This document shows positions 47,031 through 59,100 of a DNA stretch of 64,000 bases, one piece after another. The stretch comes from Ophiura sarsii. Taxonomy: Eukaryota > Echinodermata > Ophiuroidea > Amphilepidida > Ophiuridae. The notes under the pieces are model-generated. The model saw only the letters and a list, made by a program, of their open reading frames with translations, searched no databases and was not told the DNA's origin. Numbering within the stretch: the first letter of the stretch is position 1; each line of letters begins with the position of its first letter. The stretch lies in assembly GCA_035610835.1 (NCBI GenBank), contig CM069458.1, positions 30,901,449-30,965,448 on the forward strand, in the 5' to 3' direction. A program made the translations under genes and the position numbers.

Positions 47031-49207
47031 TTCGGAAAACGCTTTCAAAACAGCGGCACCCACCAACAGATGGTGGTGCATCCAACAAATATAAAGTAAG
47101 ATACAACAAAAGATAGGAAAAAACAGTAATACAAACAAGAGAGATAAGAAATCATGCACTCATGAAATCATGAAAATCATGAAAATTATATAAATTATAT
47201 ACATCGAGATGGGCTCATTGAGTCCTGACACGTGGAGCGTGATATATTGATTAATGATCATTATTACTTAATAACACTGTCCTACATGACCATGCACGTT
47301 CTAAGTATGACTTACAAAAGACATCAAAATGTCTATCGAGTAATGCATTGTATGAATAGTTATTTACCAACGGGGTGATAGACAAACAATTACTACCTAA
47401 TATTAGACATAGTTTTGTATCATCATCACTTAGATTAAAATAATTCCATACATAAGAGAGATTTGCTTGACGAAGATTCATTTGTAAATTGTGAAGCTCA
47501 TTGTCACGGATTGCACGTAATGACTTACATAAAAGCATAAAATGTTTGATATCTTCGCAATCTCTAGTACAGAGTAAACATATACCATCATTATCTACCT
47601 CCCAAGAACTTAACCTACCATTAAGGGGAAGTGTGTTAGAACGAGCTTTAAACTTCAAACTAGCCCCATAAAAATCAAGCTTGTCTTTCAAATAACTTTC
47701 CAAATACGGATGTGTTTTAAACTGAACATAAAATCTTAGAGACGATTTACTACAAATATTTTGATACCATCTAGAGTAATCTTGTTGAACACTGATTCTC
47801 TTAAACACTTGGACCCATCGGGGGTTATTAATAGGTTGCATGCTTGAGAAGTTGAAATCCATGCCATGATCACATAAAATATGTTTAATAGAATCAAGCC
47901 ATTTCCATCTTAATTGTATATCATAATCATGAATAATAAACATTGCGTTAAGTAATAATTTGGGCCATCTGTGGGGGCCCATATCGTGCAGACGTGAGTA
48001 AAATTTAGCTTTAAGCCTATTATGGGTAGACTCAAGGGTATCCCAACCTAAATCGCCCAAGAGTGACATTGACGGTGTATTACGCGGGGCCTTTAGAATT
48101 GATCTTGCCATTTGAAATTGAAGAGATTCAAGTTTTTTGTAGTCACTAGCACTATAAGTAGTAATCATACTCTTTGACATTGGTAAGAAATTCTGAAAGG
48201 ATTTCACATTTTAAGTTTTTTTGCATTTTTTCCGTAAAATTCGTAAACTCTGGGGTCAATAGGGACACCAATGTTTTTAATGAAAATATTATACCCACTC
48301 CATATATTTGATTTTTTGAAAGAGCAGTTTAAAGGCTTATTATGTGGACATAATATCATCTCAAAAGTTTGACTCATTTGGGTACAAGAAAACAATTATG
48401 GTCTGGATAAGTGTATATGTCCCTATTGACCCAGTTCTATGAACGCTTGATTGAAAGCTTTAATTTTGAGCTGTTATTTTGCCATGTTGTCCAGAAATGT
48501 TCATATTTCTTGTTAAAACTGATACTATGACTTTAATATGTCATAAACCAACTCCAAAAGTGTGCCAGATATAATACTTCATGCTAATATTCCAAGAGAT
48601 GAGGGTGCTATTTTGTTCACTAGTATTTTTCACATTTAATGACATATAATATTTATCTCCATTTTGTAGAATAGATGAACATTTGATACTGAATTGTTAC
48701 ATATCAATTGAATATAAAGCTCAATTCAAAGAATAACATAATGTTATCATCTTCAAGCACCTAAATAACTCTTTACTTAAATCAGTCAAGTATATATTTC
48801 CTTGTTAACTGACACGTCTAAGAAATATTGTTAAAAATAATTTTGAATAGTTATAATGGTAAAAACAAATTAGAAGTGATTGTTTTGGTTTTTCAAAACT
48901 CACTCATTATCCATATTCACCCATATGTAGAATAAAACAGGTACAAACTCTTCAAATCTAGTGATTTCCCTACCCAGAATAGGCCTAATGCTGTCCCTAT
49001 TGACCCCGACGTTGGGGTGAATAGGGACACCGACCTTTGTGAGAAAAAAATATATACCCATCACATATTTTAAATTATTTATAGTGGCAGTTCAAAGACA
49101 TTATAGGTGAACATAACATGTGCTAAAAAGTTTGGCCCATGAGGCTACATTGAAAAAACTACAATCTAGAGAGTGCTGAAACTGTCCCTATTCACCCCGT
49201 TTTACGG
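46672..49207. mobile_element. TA-flanked element with CCGTAAAACGGGG ends
   Basis: The ends CCGTAAAACGGGGTGAATAG and complement are perfect over 24 bases, with TA at 46670-46671 and 49208-49209. GGTGAATAGGGACA or GGTCAATAGGGACA words recur inside in both orientations (46697, 48252, 48418, 48992-49030). A 5'-truncated LINE (about 46986-48205) is inserted, so the original element was about 1.3 kb. It directly abuts the right flank of the 42921-46668 element. Confidence 0.85.
46986..48207 (-). mobile_element. 5'-truncated LINE with reverse-transcriptase C-terminus
   Basis: The minus-strand frame 48207-47251 encodes about 318 residues without a natural start (a TAA lies just upstream and the first codon is GTG). 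It matches the region after the reverse-transcriptase fingers and thumb in LINE ORF2 proteins: LESLQFQMARSILKAP, then LLGDLGW, KFKARSNTLPL and a CCHC knuckle (C-x2-C-x8-H-x4-C around LLCTRDCEDIKH) before the stop. The catalytic FADD-type region is lost by truncation. About 220 bases of 3' untranslated sequence end in an (AATA)n tail, seen on the plus strand as (TTTA)n at 46986-47031. The frame is open, so insertion is fairly recent. It cannot mobilise itself. Confidence 0.85.
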
Positions 49208-49334
49208 TACAATACATTAATTATACTATATCACTGAGCACCCCGGGAACAGCTAGTACCACCGTACTACATGTAGACAAACCAGGACTAATAGCGTGAA
49301 AGTTCATCTGTGTTGGTAGACAATAATTTGAAAA

Positions 49335-49700
49335 TTAAAGGCATATTATGTTTTTCCAGAGGGCGCCCTCTATTCATTATTTTTTTTAGAAAGTAGATTT
49401 TCTTGCAGATTTACATTTCCGATCATAAATCATACATACATTCCAAGTTACAGAGCGATACGATTCCTAATTACCTCAAAATCATGGTTTTAGAGTGAAT
49501 TTAGAGTGAAAAATATAAAGTGTCCGGATTCGGACAGTTTATTTTCACTCTAAAACCATGAATTTGAAGTAATTAAGAATCGTATCGCCCTGTAACTTGG
49601 AATGTATGCATGATTTATGATCAGAAATGTAAATCTGCAAGAAAATCTGCTTTCTATTTTTTTTTCGATGTTGAGGGCGTTCCCTGGAAAGATCACATAA
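49335..49700. repeat. Foldback upstream of DENND11
   Basis: Arms of about 175 bases meet at GTCCGGATTCGGAC near 49525. They share TTGCAGATTTACATTTC, TTCCAAGTTACAG and CACTCTAAAACCATGA phrases in inverse. The element ends about 225 bases before the DENND11 start codon. Confidence 0.8.
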
Positions 49701-49849
49701 TGATCTCAACACAATGGTTTGACAAACCTCAAAACCAGGACTTATTTAGGGATTTCCCCTTTACGGGTCATTGGGTTAACAATCTTAGCTAGGTTATTGG
49801 TTAAAAGTTTTTACTAAATTCAACTAAGTGCAAAGGTCATTGATGACAC

Positions 49850-49897
49850 GGAAGTAAACAATCTGCTATTTTTTCACACGAAATAAGCCCTTCCGGT
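49850..49897 (+). promoter_or_regulatory. Two ETS-type sites before DENND11
   Basis: CGGAAGT at 49850-49856 and CTTCCGGT at 49890-49897 lie 76 and 29 bases before the start codon. Such ETS cores are frequent in TATA-less promoters of widely expressed genes; no TATA box is obvious. The transcription start is not determined. Confidence 0.35.
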
Positions 49898-49925
49898 GAT
49901 CTATAGTTATTCCAACATCACAATC

Positions 49926-50196
49926 ATGGCGTCACTCACGCCAAATAGTAGCGAAAAGGCACCACTTTTAGTAAATACGGAAGATGATGTACATGATTTT
50001 GGAGATGAAATTGCAGCGACTAAATATTCTAAAAAGGCTTCTTTGACTTTACCGAGCGAAAGAGTTCACGCTTTGGTTCCAGATGGCGAGACAAGCGCCG
50101 ACCAGTCCGCCGCGATCATCACTAATGATGTCAGGTTAAGCTTATTACAAGATCATGTCGTTGCAATATTTGTGGTGGCATTTGATACACACAAGG
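49926..50196 (+). CDS. DENND11: DENND11 exon 1 coding part
   Basis: Encodes residues 1-90 and one base of codon 91. ATCATGGCG is the start chosen; an in-frame upstream ATG at 49896 exists but adds ten residues without family similarity. Donor AAGG|GTAAGT. Confidence 0.9.
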
Positions 50197-53100
50197 GTAA
50201 GTAGCCACCGAGGTATGTGCGGTAAATTAGTCTCAGGAGAAAATCACTTTCCATTATTAAAAAAGAAGAACGTGACCCCTTTGAGCTTTGAACTTGACCT
50301 ATCTTTATTTAAACTTGACCTATATTTATTTAAACCATGTACTTATTCTGATAAGTCCATGTTTAAACTAAGCTAGGCTAAGGCCATGAAGGCTGAGGCT
50401 AGTATTTGTACTAATGTTGTACAAATAGGCGAGGTTTCGCTGTTATTCGTTCAACTGTTGTACAAATAAGAGAGGTTTCGCTGTTAATGTTATTCGTGCA
50501 ACCATTATACAAATAAGACTAATAGTAATAAGAGGAGAGTCGCTGTTGTTCGTACAACTATACAAATTAATAACTTACATAAGAGGAGAGTCGCTGTTAT
50601 TCGTACAAATATTGTACAAATAAGAGGAGAGTCGCTGTTATTCGTACAACTAAGACTAATAAGAGGAGAGTCGCTGTTATTCGTACAACTATTGTACAAA
50701 TTAATAACTTGCATTTAAGAGGAGAGTCGCTGTTGTTCGTACAAATATTGTACAAATAAGAGGAGAGTCGCTGTTCGTACAACTATCACAACTATTTATA
50801 CTTACTGTCATGACTGTTAATGTTCCCCCTGTTCCAAACATGAATGTCCCAATAAATAAATAAATAAATAAATAAATATTGTTTTCTCTTCTGTCATCGT
50901 CTGTAATACCGCAACGGCGGACGGCCATAAAAAACCCTGTTCTACGGGCAAATGGACTCTGAAGTTGTTCAAAAAGACAACATTTCAAAAGAAGCCTCTA
51001 AGGTAGACATGATCATAAAATTTTGAAAATAAAAGTATCTCTTTGAAAATGGAATACATGGAAACACTTTTCTATAAAAAATGATGGTTCAATCATGTCT
51101 GCAGACTGAATAATCACAAAGTTTATAACCAAAATTAGTTTGCCTGATATTGCTAAAAACTGGTAAAGTCATGCAAGTTTTAAACCATTTTAGCTTATAC
51201 AGGGTGTATCAAAAAAATTAGGACACTTTTTCATGGCGGTGTAATACTTGTTATAATCATTGGACCATGACCAATTTAGTCTCAATGTAAAGCCCAATTA
51301 TTTATTATGATATCCCGAAAATATGAGATCAATCCGATTAAAAATAAGAAAACTAGCATAATTTGCGTAAACCATGTCATTTACTGGTTTGTACAATGGG
51401 ATTTACATGTATAGACCAGTAAATAACATGGTTTACGTTTCAATACGTTACAATAATTATAAACATAGAAAATAATCTATCAGTCAATGGCAAAGATTAG
51501 TTTAGTAATCCATTTAATTCTGGCACAAATCAATACTGGCTAAATAATCCACAAATCAGATGCATGCATATTCTGTACAAATCAAAAAAGTTCTCGAACC
51601 CACAGTAACTGTAGATGGTTCATTACCATGATATTGGCATAAATAGTGTGCGCGTCCATGTTACTCTACTGTTACTGTGTGAATGACCATTGTACATAAT
51701 ACAAAATAGATTGCCTTGCCTAATAGGTCACAATTTCCTTAATTAATGATGGATTTTTCTCATCTCTTCAGGATTTTATCTTTATCGGTTGTACTTTACA
51801 TTTAAATAAAAATTGGTCATGCTTCAGTGATTTAACAAGGATTTAAACCATCATCAAAAAGTGTCCTAATTTTTTTGATACACCCTGTATAGGCTATACT
51901 TTCATGTTGTCTAGTTGCTTGTGTGTGGTAATTAAGACATTAAAGAATACATCCCCGGTTTCTTCGTACTTCTTCGCTGATTTAAAAGACGTAAACATTG
52001 AGTTTTCCACATATTTTTGCTAACAAATGTTCACACAAAAAAGTCGCCCTCTATAGTCAATGATATGAACATCCCTATCTAAAGGCCTATTTCAAACCTT
52101 TTTTTAAATTTAAAAAAAAAATTGCAACATTAAAAAATTTGCAATAATATTGCATTAACAATTAAAATAATTAAAATATGGTTGGGACTGTAGAACAGTT
52201 TTTTGTGTGTTGCGTATTAACCCTAACCATCCCCAATGCCGCAAATGTGCACCGTAAAATCTGTCTGTGCCAGCTGCCGTGGCACCTTTTCGATGAAATA
52301 ATGGCCCCAGGCTACATAGTCGGGCCAATACACTGGCCCGAGTATAGTTGGCCCCTGTGGCGCACTGGTAAAGCGTTCGTCTGGCAACCGAGTGGTTGTG
52401 GGTTCGAGCCCTGGTGGCGGCGCCACTCTTTTTGTCCACGTTTTTGTCGTTAAAAAAAGAATTCTTCAAAATGTGACTTTAACCCTAACTCCCACGGCTA
52501 TGTTTTTGCGTGTATCGGGGGGAGGGGGAAAAGTACCATATTTTTAACCCGAAAAATCACCGAGCACCCCCCGGGATTCGATCCCGGGACCATTCGCACC
52601 CAAGTCTGTGCCCCTATCAACTGAGCTAACTCCCCAGCACACATGCGGCCACAAACTTCGTGGCCACATATTACGCGGTAGGTGACGTAATCGAGCCAAT
52701 GCAGCAGCACGCGCGTGGAGATAGTTTTATTTTGGATGATTTTGTATGGTCTAGTGGGGTTAGGGTTATGGAACATTGAAAAATTGTGTTAATTAACCCT
52801 AACTCCCACGGCTATGTTTTTGCGTGTATCGGGGGGAGGGGGAAAAAGTACCATATTTTTAACCCGAAAAATCACCGAGCACCCCCCGGGATTCGATCCC
52901 GGGACCATTCGCACCCAAGTCTGTGCCCCTATCAACTGAGCTAACTCCCCAGCGCACATGCGGCCACAAACTTTGTGGCCACATATGCCTGCGGTAGGTG
53001 ACGTAATCGAGCCAATGCAGCAGCACGCGCGTGGAGATTATTTTGGATTATTTTGGATGATTTTGTATGGTCTAGTGGGGTTAGGGTTAATAGGAGGTTA

Positions 53101-56100
53101 GGGTTAAGCTGTAAGCAAACCATTTTGTTCATAGGTCTTATGAGTATGACTGATTTTCAATAACAATGCAAAATTTAAAGCTATAAAATAACACCAGTGA
53201 AAACCATATTATAGAATAGGGCCTAATTATTATTATTATTATTTTTTTTTTTATTGCAGGTTTTGTTTTAGCAATTATGTGATTTGGACGAGTGTAACTT
53301 TCTTTTATGTGATGGTAGTTCAATGGGAACCTTAAATGACTACGAACTCAGCAGTTGTTCGAATTACAGAAATCCTTGTCTTTAGCCATATCCTTAGACT
53401 AATCATTAGTTAAACCCTAAACTATTTGAATTTTAAAACATACATTTCACCGTTTGTTCCATAATACATTTATATCAGCGGTGCTTCCAAAATGACAAAA
53501 TTTACTGGCGAATAATCAGTTTTTCCTTGACGATTATAAAACAGATAACCAGGATTTTAATGTCATAAAGTTGAAGTCTAAATACAGATTCCTAAAAATT
53601 GTAGCGGATAAGCAAAATCTCCAGCTGGGTTATCTGCTGGATAACCAGTTTATTCTTATTTCTAACGCTGTGATGCATTCTTAGGATAGCCAACTAGTAG
53701 TACTTGGGCTTTGTTTGCCATATTTTTTCAATTGGTGACTGCGGTGGGATTGTAATAAGAGAAACAGTATTGTCAATGATGCACTATTTGGTCTGCTGGA
53801 ATTTTTTATGGGTGTGGCTGTTCCAAACTGTGCAGCCCTCCAGGTTTTCCTATCTTGCACTTCTTGCACCTCCTGTATACCTAGCTATGAAAACAAGCAT
53901 AGACAGTCCGCGTCATATTTTTACTGCAGCGGGAATAGGGCGATCCAAATACAAGCCAGTATTTCTTGGAAATAGAAACAGGTTAAGATATTTTTAACCA
54001 AGGCATACATGTACATATTATTTGAACATTAAACATGATCTGAAGCAAACGTTTGACTAAAATTATTCAACAAAGTTAAAAAATATTGATGACAAATGCT
54101 TTTATTTTATAGCTCTCGCACAGAGAGCTATAATTCAGAGCTACAATAGACCTACATGTAAGGCTACTTACTGTTTATACACTTGATAGTTGAATGTCAA
54201 TTTTATAACTTAACAAATGTTGGGAGTATATGCACATGATAATATACACCTAGCACAAAAAGTCCCTGACCAGGTACTTCGAGGTTTGCTAGTTCAAAAT
54301 AGATAATCGGTACCAAAAATCTGATATAAAATTAAATGGGCAAATTTCTTCTCCGTAGTTTAATACCTCATTCATAAAGATCGAATTGATACTTTTAAAG
54401 TTATGGTGATTTCAATGATCGTGCATAGCAACAGCAAAGTTGCACTACATGTAGGTATAGGAAAGTATACATGAAGGTATACGTGTAGGTATTAGATCCT
54501 CCAGAGATCCGCCAACTCATGAATGACAGGAAAGTCTGGGGGCCCAGTACATTGCGATTGCTTCCTCCGTTTCGTCCACGGACGACCAATGATGATGAGG
54601 TATAGGAAATCATTGATTCGTGAGTGATAACGCAGTGGAAATGTGTGTGTAAAGACTCACAGCTAATCAGCAAAAGAGTTTAATCTTCACAGCTAGTCAC
54701 CCGGGGGGGGGGGGGGGGGGGCACTGACATTTGAAAAGGGTATAGGTATGTGCCGCGCTGAAGACCCCCCTTTTCACCCTCTGCTGCTAGTTCTTATGAC
54801 CCCCTTTTTGAGCCTGCATCAGTTCTTAAGACCCTACTTTTATTAAAAAATTCAAAAATCGCGAAATTTTTCGTTCCAAAGCCCCAATTATTCGAAAATG
54901 TTGCGTTCTTAAACCAAAATAAATTGAAAATTGAACTTTAGGCCAGTTCTCAAGACCTATTTTTTGGAAAAAAATCAGTTCCTAAGACCCTATTTTTTGT
55001 CATAAAATCCACTCAGTTCAGTTCTGTAGCCCCCCCCCCTTTTTTTGAGACCCTGGGCGGCACACCCCTACCCAAAAAAAAGTTGAGTGCCCCCCCCCCC
55101 CCCGGGCTAGTCACACCCTTAATACTGCAATCACTCACAGACCCATTCATCCAGATACCTCCAGGTGGCTCGTTCAGATAGCACACAGTTATGACAGTAA
55201 TCACACACAAATCAATGATTTCCTATACCTAAGTGCAACTTTGCTGTTGTTATGCGCGGTCATTGAAATCGCCATAAAAGTATCCATTTGATTTTGTTGA
55301 ATGAGGTATCAAACTGCGGAGAAGAAATTTGCTCATTCAATGTATATCTCAGATTTTTGGTACATATATGGTTATATATTTTTAATTTTAAACTTTTTCT
55401 TGAGTTGCAAAATTTCACCTTACTTTTATTCCTTTAAAGGTCAAGGTGCAATTCCTTCAAGTCAAGATGCAATTTTAGGTTAATCACGATAGCAACTTGA
55501 TTTAGGGCTGCAAAAACTTATATCGCAATTTTTCCAGCCTTCGAAAGATGATTATTTTTTTCTTCTTCTTTACACCACTTAAAAACAGTGATCAACATAT
55601 TTCACTCTTGAGTAAAAAAGTTTCAAGGGTGAAAATCAGAAGTGAAGGGTATTTCAACCTTTGTACACGGGTGAATGAATACATTTACCAACTGTAATCA
55701 TGGGTAACAGTATTTGTTCTTCTCAACCAAGCTTATAATGTTTCCATTTTTTCACAATTGGTGGCAGCAGTGGGCTTGAAAAGGATAATTGTTTATGTCA
55801 ACACTATTTTTAATTGATTTCCCCAGTTTCCACAATAAAATGTAATACATTTACATGTACTTTGTTGATAATTCTTATTACACAGACATGATCCTTGCCC
55901 CCACCCCCTAGTATGCTCAAGCCCCACCTCATTTGGTCCCTTACATGATAAAAAAGGTTGACTTTTAATGTCAAAATTACCTATAATTAGCTTAAAATGT
56001 CTAGTTTCAGACCAAGTTAAGATATTTTCACGCCATTTTGACTTTAAATCCAAATGTTTCTTTCCCTTCGTGTGCATACCCTCAACTTTTTGTCTTGCCC

Positions 56101-59100
56101 CCCCCCCCCCCTCCTTTTTTTTCTCCACCTTAAAATGTTGATACCAGTTTTAGTATCTTAATGTCAACTAGTTATTTATACTAGGCTTCTTATCCCAATT
56201 CTGATTGTATGGATTTTACATGTTTGATATTTTTCTTATTTCCCCTCACTCCCCCTTCCTGCAGGTAATATAGTTGAATGGTGTCAACCAGATGACGTCA
56301 ATCTTGATGGGGTGGAATTCAAAGCAATGGCCAGTGGCTCGCACACAGTATTATCAGATTTTATGTAAGCATTTCTATTTTTTAAACATTTCTATCTACA
56401 GAAATAATAGGCATATACGACGGGTATTAAACAAATTATAAATATTTTAAACAGGTTAGCCGTCGTGGATAGAAAAAAGACAATTATGGGAAAACGATCT
56501 CGCCCGGGAATCGAACCCAGGATCTGTTGCTTGCTTGGCAACTGCCTTGTCCATTGGGCCACAAGACCTCGCATGGTAAAGCATCTGAATTTCAAACCTA
56601 AGCGATTTCGTTTCCCAGTCTCCTGCCACAAGTATTACCCGGAGTAGCTCGGGCCTATACAAGTGTAAATAATCAAGTGCCGTCCTCCCTGTAGAGGAAA
56701 ATACATAGAAATAATAGTTTTTATTATTTTTTAAATATGGATTTATTTAGGGATTTCTCAAGAGAATCAAGGTACTGTATCAGGTATTCACCCCTAGAAA
56801 CGCATGGAGCTCTATTAGTCCCTCTCTTCATGCTTTAAAGTTTATCAAGAAGATCAATTCGGGGGGGGGGGGTTAAAGTAGTAACAAGTGTGTCGCTCAT
56901 GTTTTGGCGATAAATTGACCCATCAAAATAGTAAGTAAGCAAATGAGTTGCAGTGAACCGGCCAATTGATTGGTCCATTAAGAGCTCTCTGTCAAGAGTT
57001 ACCAGTTTGATTTTTTTTTTCAAAACCTAATCTAATATTTTTTTGAAATTTTGACCAAAAAGCGCCAAAAAAGTGGGGAAAAAAATGAAAAAATTAGTGT
57101 CTTAACCCTAACCCCGGTTTAGGATATTTGACCGGGATCACAATTTTCGAGGAAAAAACACCAACTAAATCTCCGGGAACCTGCCGGGATTCGATCCGGG
57201 GACCCTCCGTTCTCGAGCCCCACCTTCCTAACACTAAGCCACGGCCCTCAGCTACACATTCGTGCAGTATACTGCACTCATTATATAGGCTCGGTTGACT
57301 ACGTCATCGAAAACCGACGGCGCATGCGTTTGGAGAGGGACTTTGGATTAGCATTTTTTAGCACTCAGGGGGGGGGGGGGCGGGTTAGGGTTAATAGAAC
57401 ACGAAAAAAAAACTTTTTTTTTTTTTACCATAACCCTAACCCCGGTTTAGGATATTTGACCGGGATCACAATTTTCGAGGAAAAAACACCAACTAAATCT
57501 CCGGGAACCTGCCGGGATTCGATCCGGGGACCCTCCGTTCTCAAGCCCCACCTTCCTAACACTAAGCCACGGCCCTCAGCTACACATTCGTGCAGTATAC
57601 TGCACTCATTATATAGGCTCGGTTGACTACGTCATCGAAAACCGACGGCGCATGCGTTTGGAGAGGGACTTTGGATTAGCATTTTTTAGCACTCAGGGGG
57701 GTTAGGGTTAACATAATCTAGCAATTTGGGAATTGTTTACCCAGAATTATTTTTGTAAGCCTTGTTGAACTTTTTTGGGTCTTTGAGTGATTGTTTGGGA
57801 TTTTCTCAAAAAATCAACATTTTTAATCAAAATTGATGTAGAATTTGGATTTTCTGATCAATTTCCTTTCCAAAAATGTATACTTTTATATGCATAATAA
57901 ATAGTTCAATAATTACAGCACTCACAAAATTAAAAAAATCAAGTCAAAACTTCCTTGAGTCCCCCCTTAATCTCTTATTTGGTTAATGGTTGAAAACGAT
58001 TGAAAGATTGTAAAAGTAGATTTTTATAAGTCTACAAGTCTTGGGGCTACCACTTAAGATACATAGGAAGTTTGCACAAGAGATGGTTTTCCTGATAACC
58101 TGAGGCTGGATGGGAAGGGGAAGTGGAAGGAGGATTGACCTTTGTAAAAGTGTCCCAAATCTGAAATGTTAATTACAGCGCAAGAGCTGAAGTTCTCCAG
58201 AAAGTTTTAGATCTACTGTAGAAAAAATCAACCCACCCCAAAAAACCACCACCTAGCAAGTTGATATGACACGTGAAAGGACCGCACCCTGTGATAAGTA
58301 GAACATGGAACAGTATTTGTATTCTTTGCTTAAAGCACTCTTCAATTACATAGTTTCTGCCACTTTCATGATTCATACACTCATCTTATATATATATAAA
58401 TGTTAACATATAAAATGTAAAACATTACGGATCGACATGTATACAAATTACTGAGCCAAGTTTTTAATTATCGTTCGTTTCCTTTATAAATATCTGAAAA
58501 AAAGAAGTCTTTACAGCTGAATATATTGGGTTGGGGGTTGGAGAAAAACTGCTGCTAAATCCAGTCTGTCATCATGAATGCATCACATCCCTTACCCTTT
58601 CTAAATTTTGATTGCTCCCTGGGGTTGTTACCAAATTACACCCATGGCCTTCCAAAAACAGGAAATATAAATATGCTCTTTGATGAAAAACAAAATAACC
58701 TTTTAGGCCAAAGGAAAAAAAAACTGTTCAAAGGGCCTGACCTCCATACATTTTTGATTTTGATTATTTTTCTTCTTTCTTCAAATAAATGCTAGACATT
58801 TTGAAAATGTTCGTAAATTTACCAACATTTTCATGAACATTTGGGGGAAAACATGCACAATTATTTTGTCACCCCCCTCCCCCATGTTTCCCATTGTTAT
58901 AAATATAAAGATGAACACAAAATGACTTGGACTCCAGTAAATCTTCGGAAAAAGTGACTTGTTTATTGTTACTTGTACGAACACCATGTTGGATGTGCAC
59001 CAGGGTATTGTGAGTATACAATTATAAAAGGGACACAAAGTAGTGTTGAAGATTTCAAAAAAAATAATTTACTTCAGAATTCAAGATGAAATTAAAAATT

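Noticed and set aside
50495..50790. CRISPR-like array of spaced repeats
   Set aside because: Unit length varies, spacers are themselves repeated, and the locus lies in an animal intron; it is a minisatellite.
53704..53997. 97-codon hydrophobic frame in DENND11 intron 1
   Set aside because: No family recognised; probably chance.
52217..57711. Interstitial telomere
   Set aside because: CCCTAA/TTAGGG occurs only as one or two units at element ends, not in runs.
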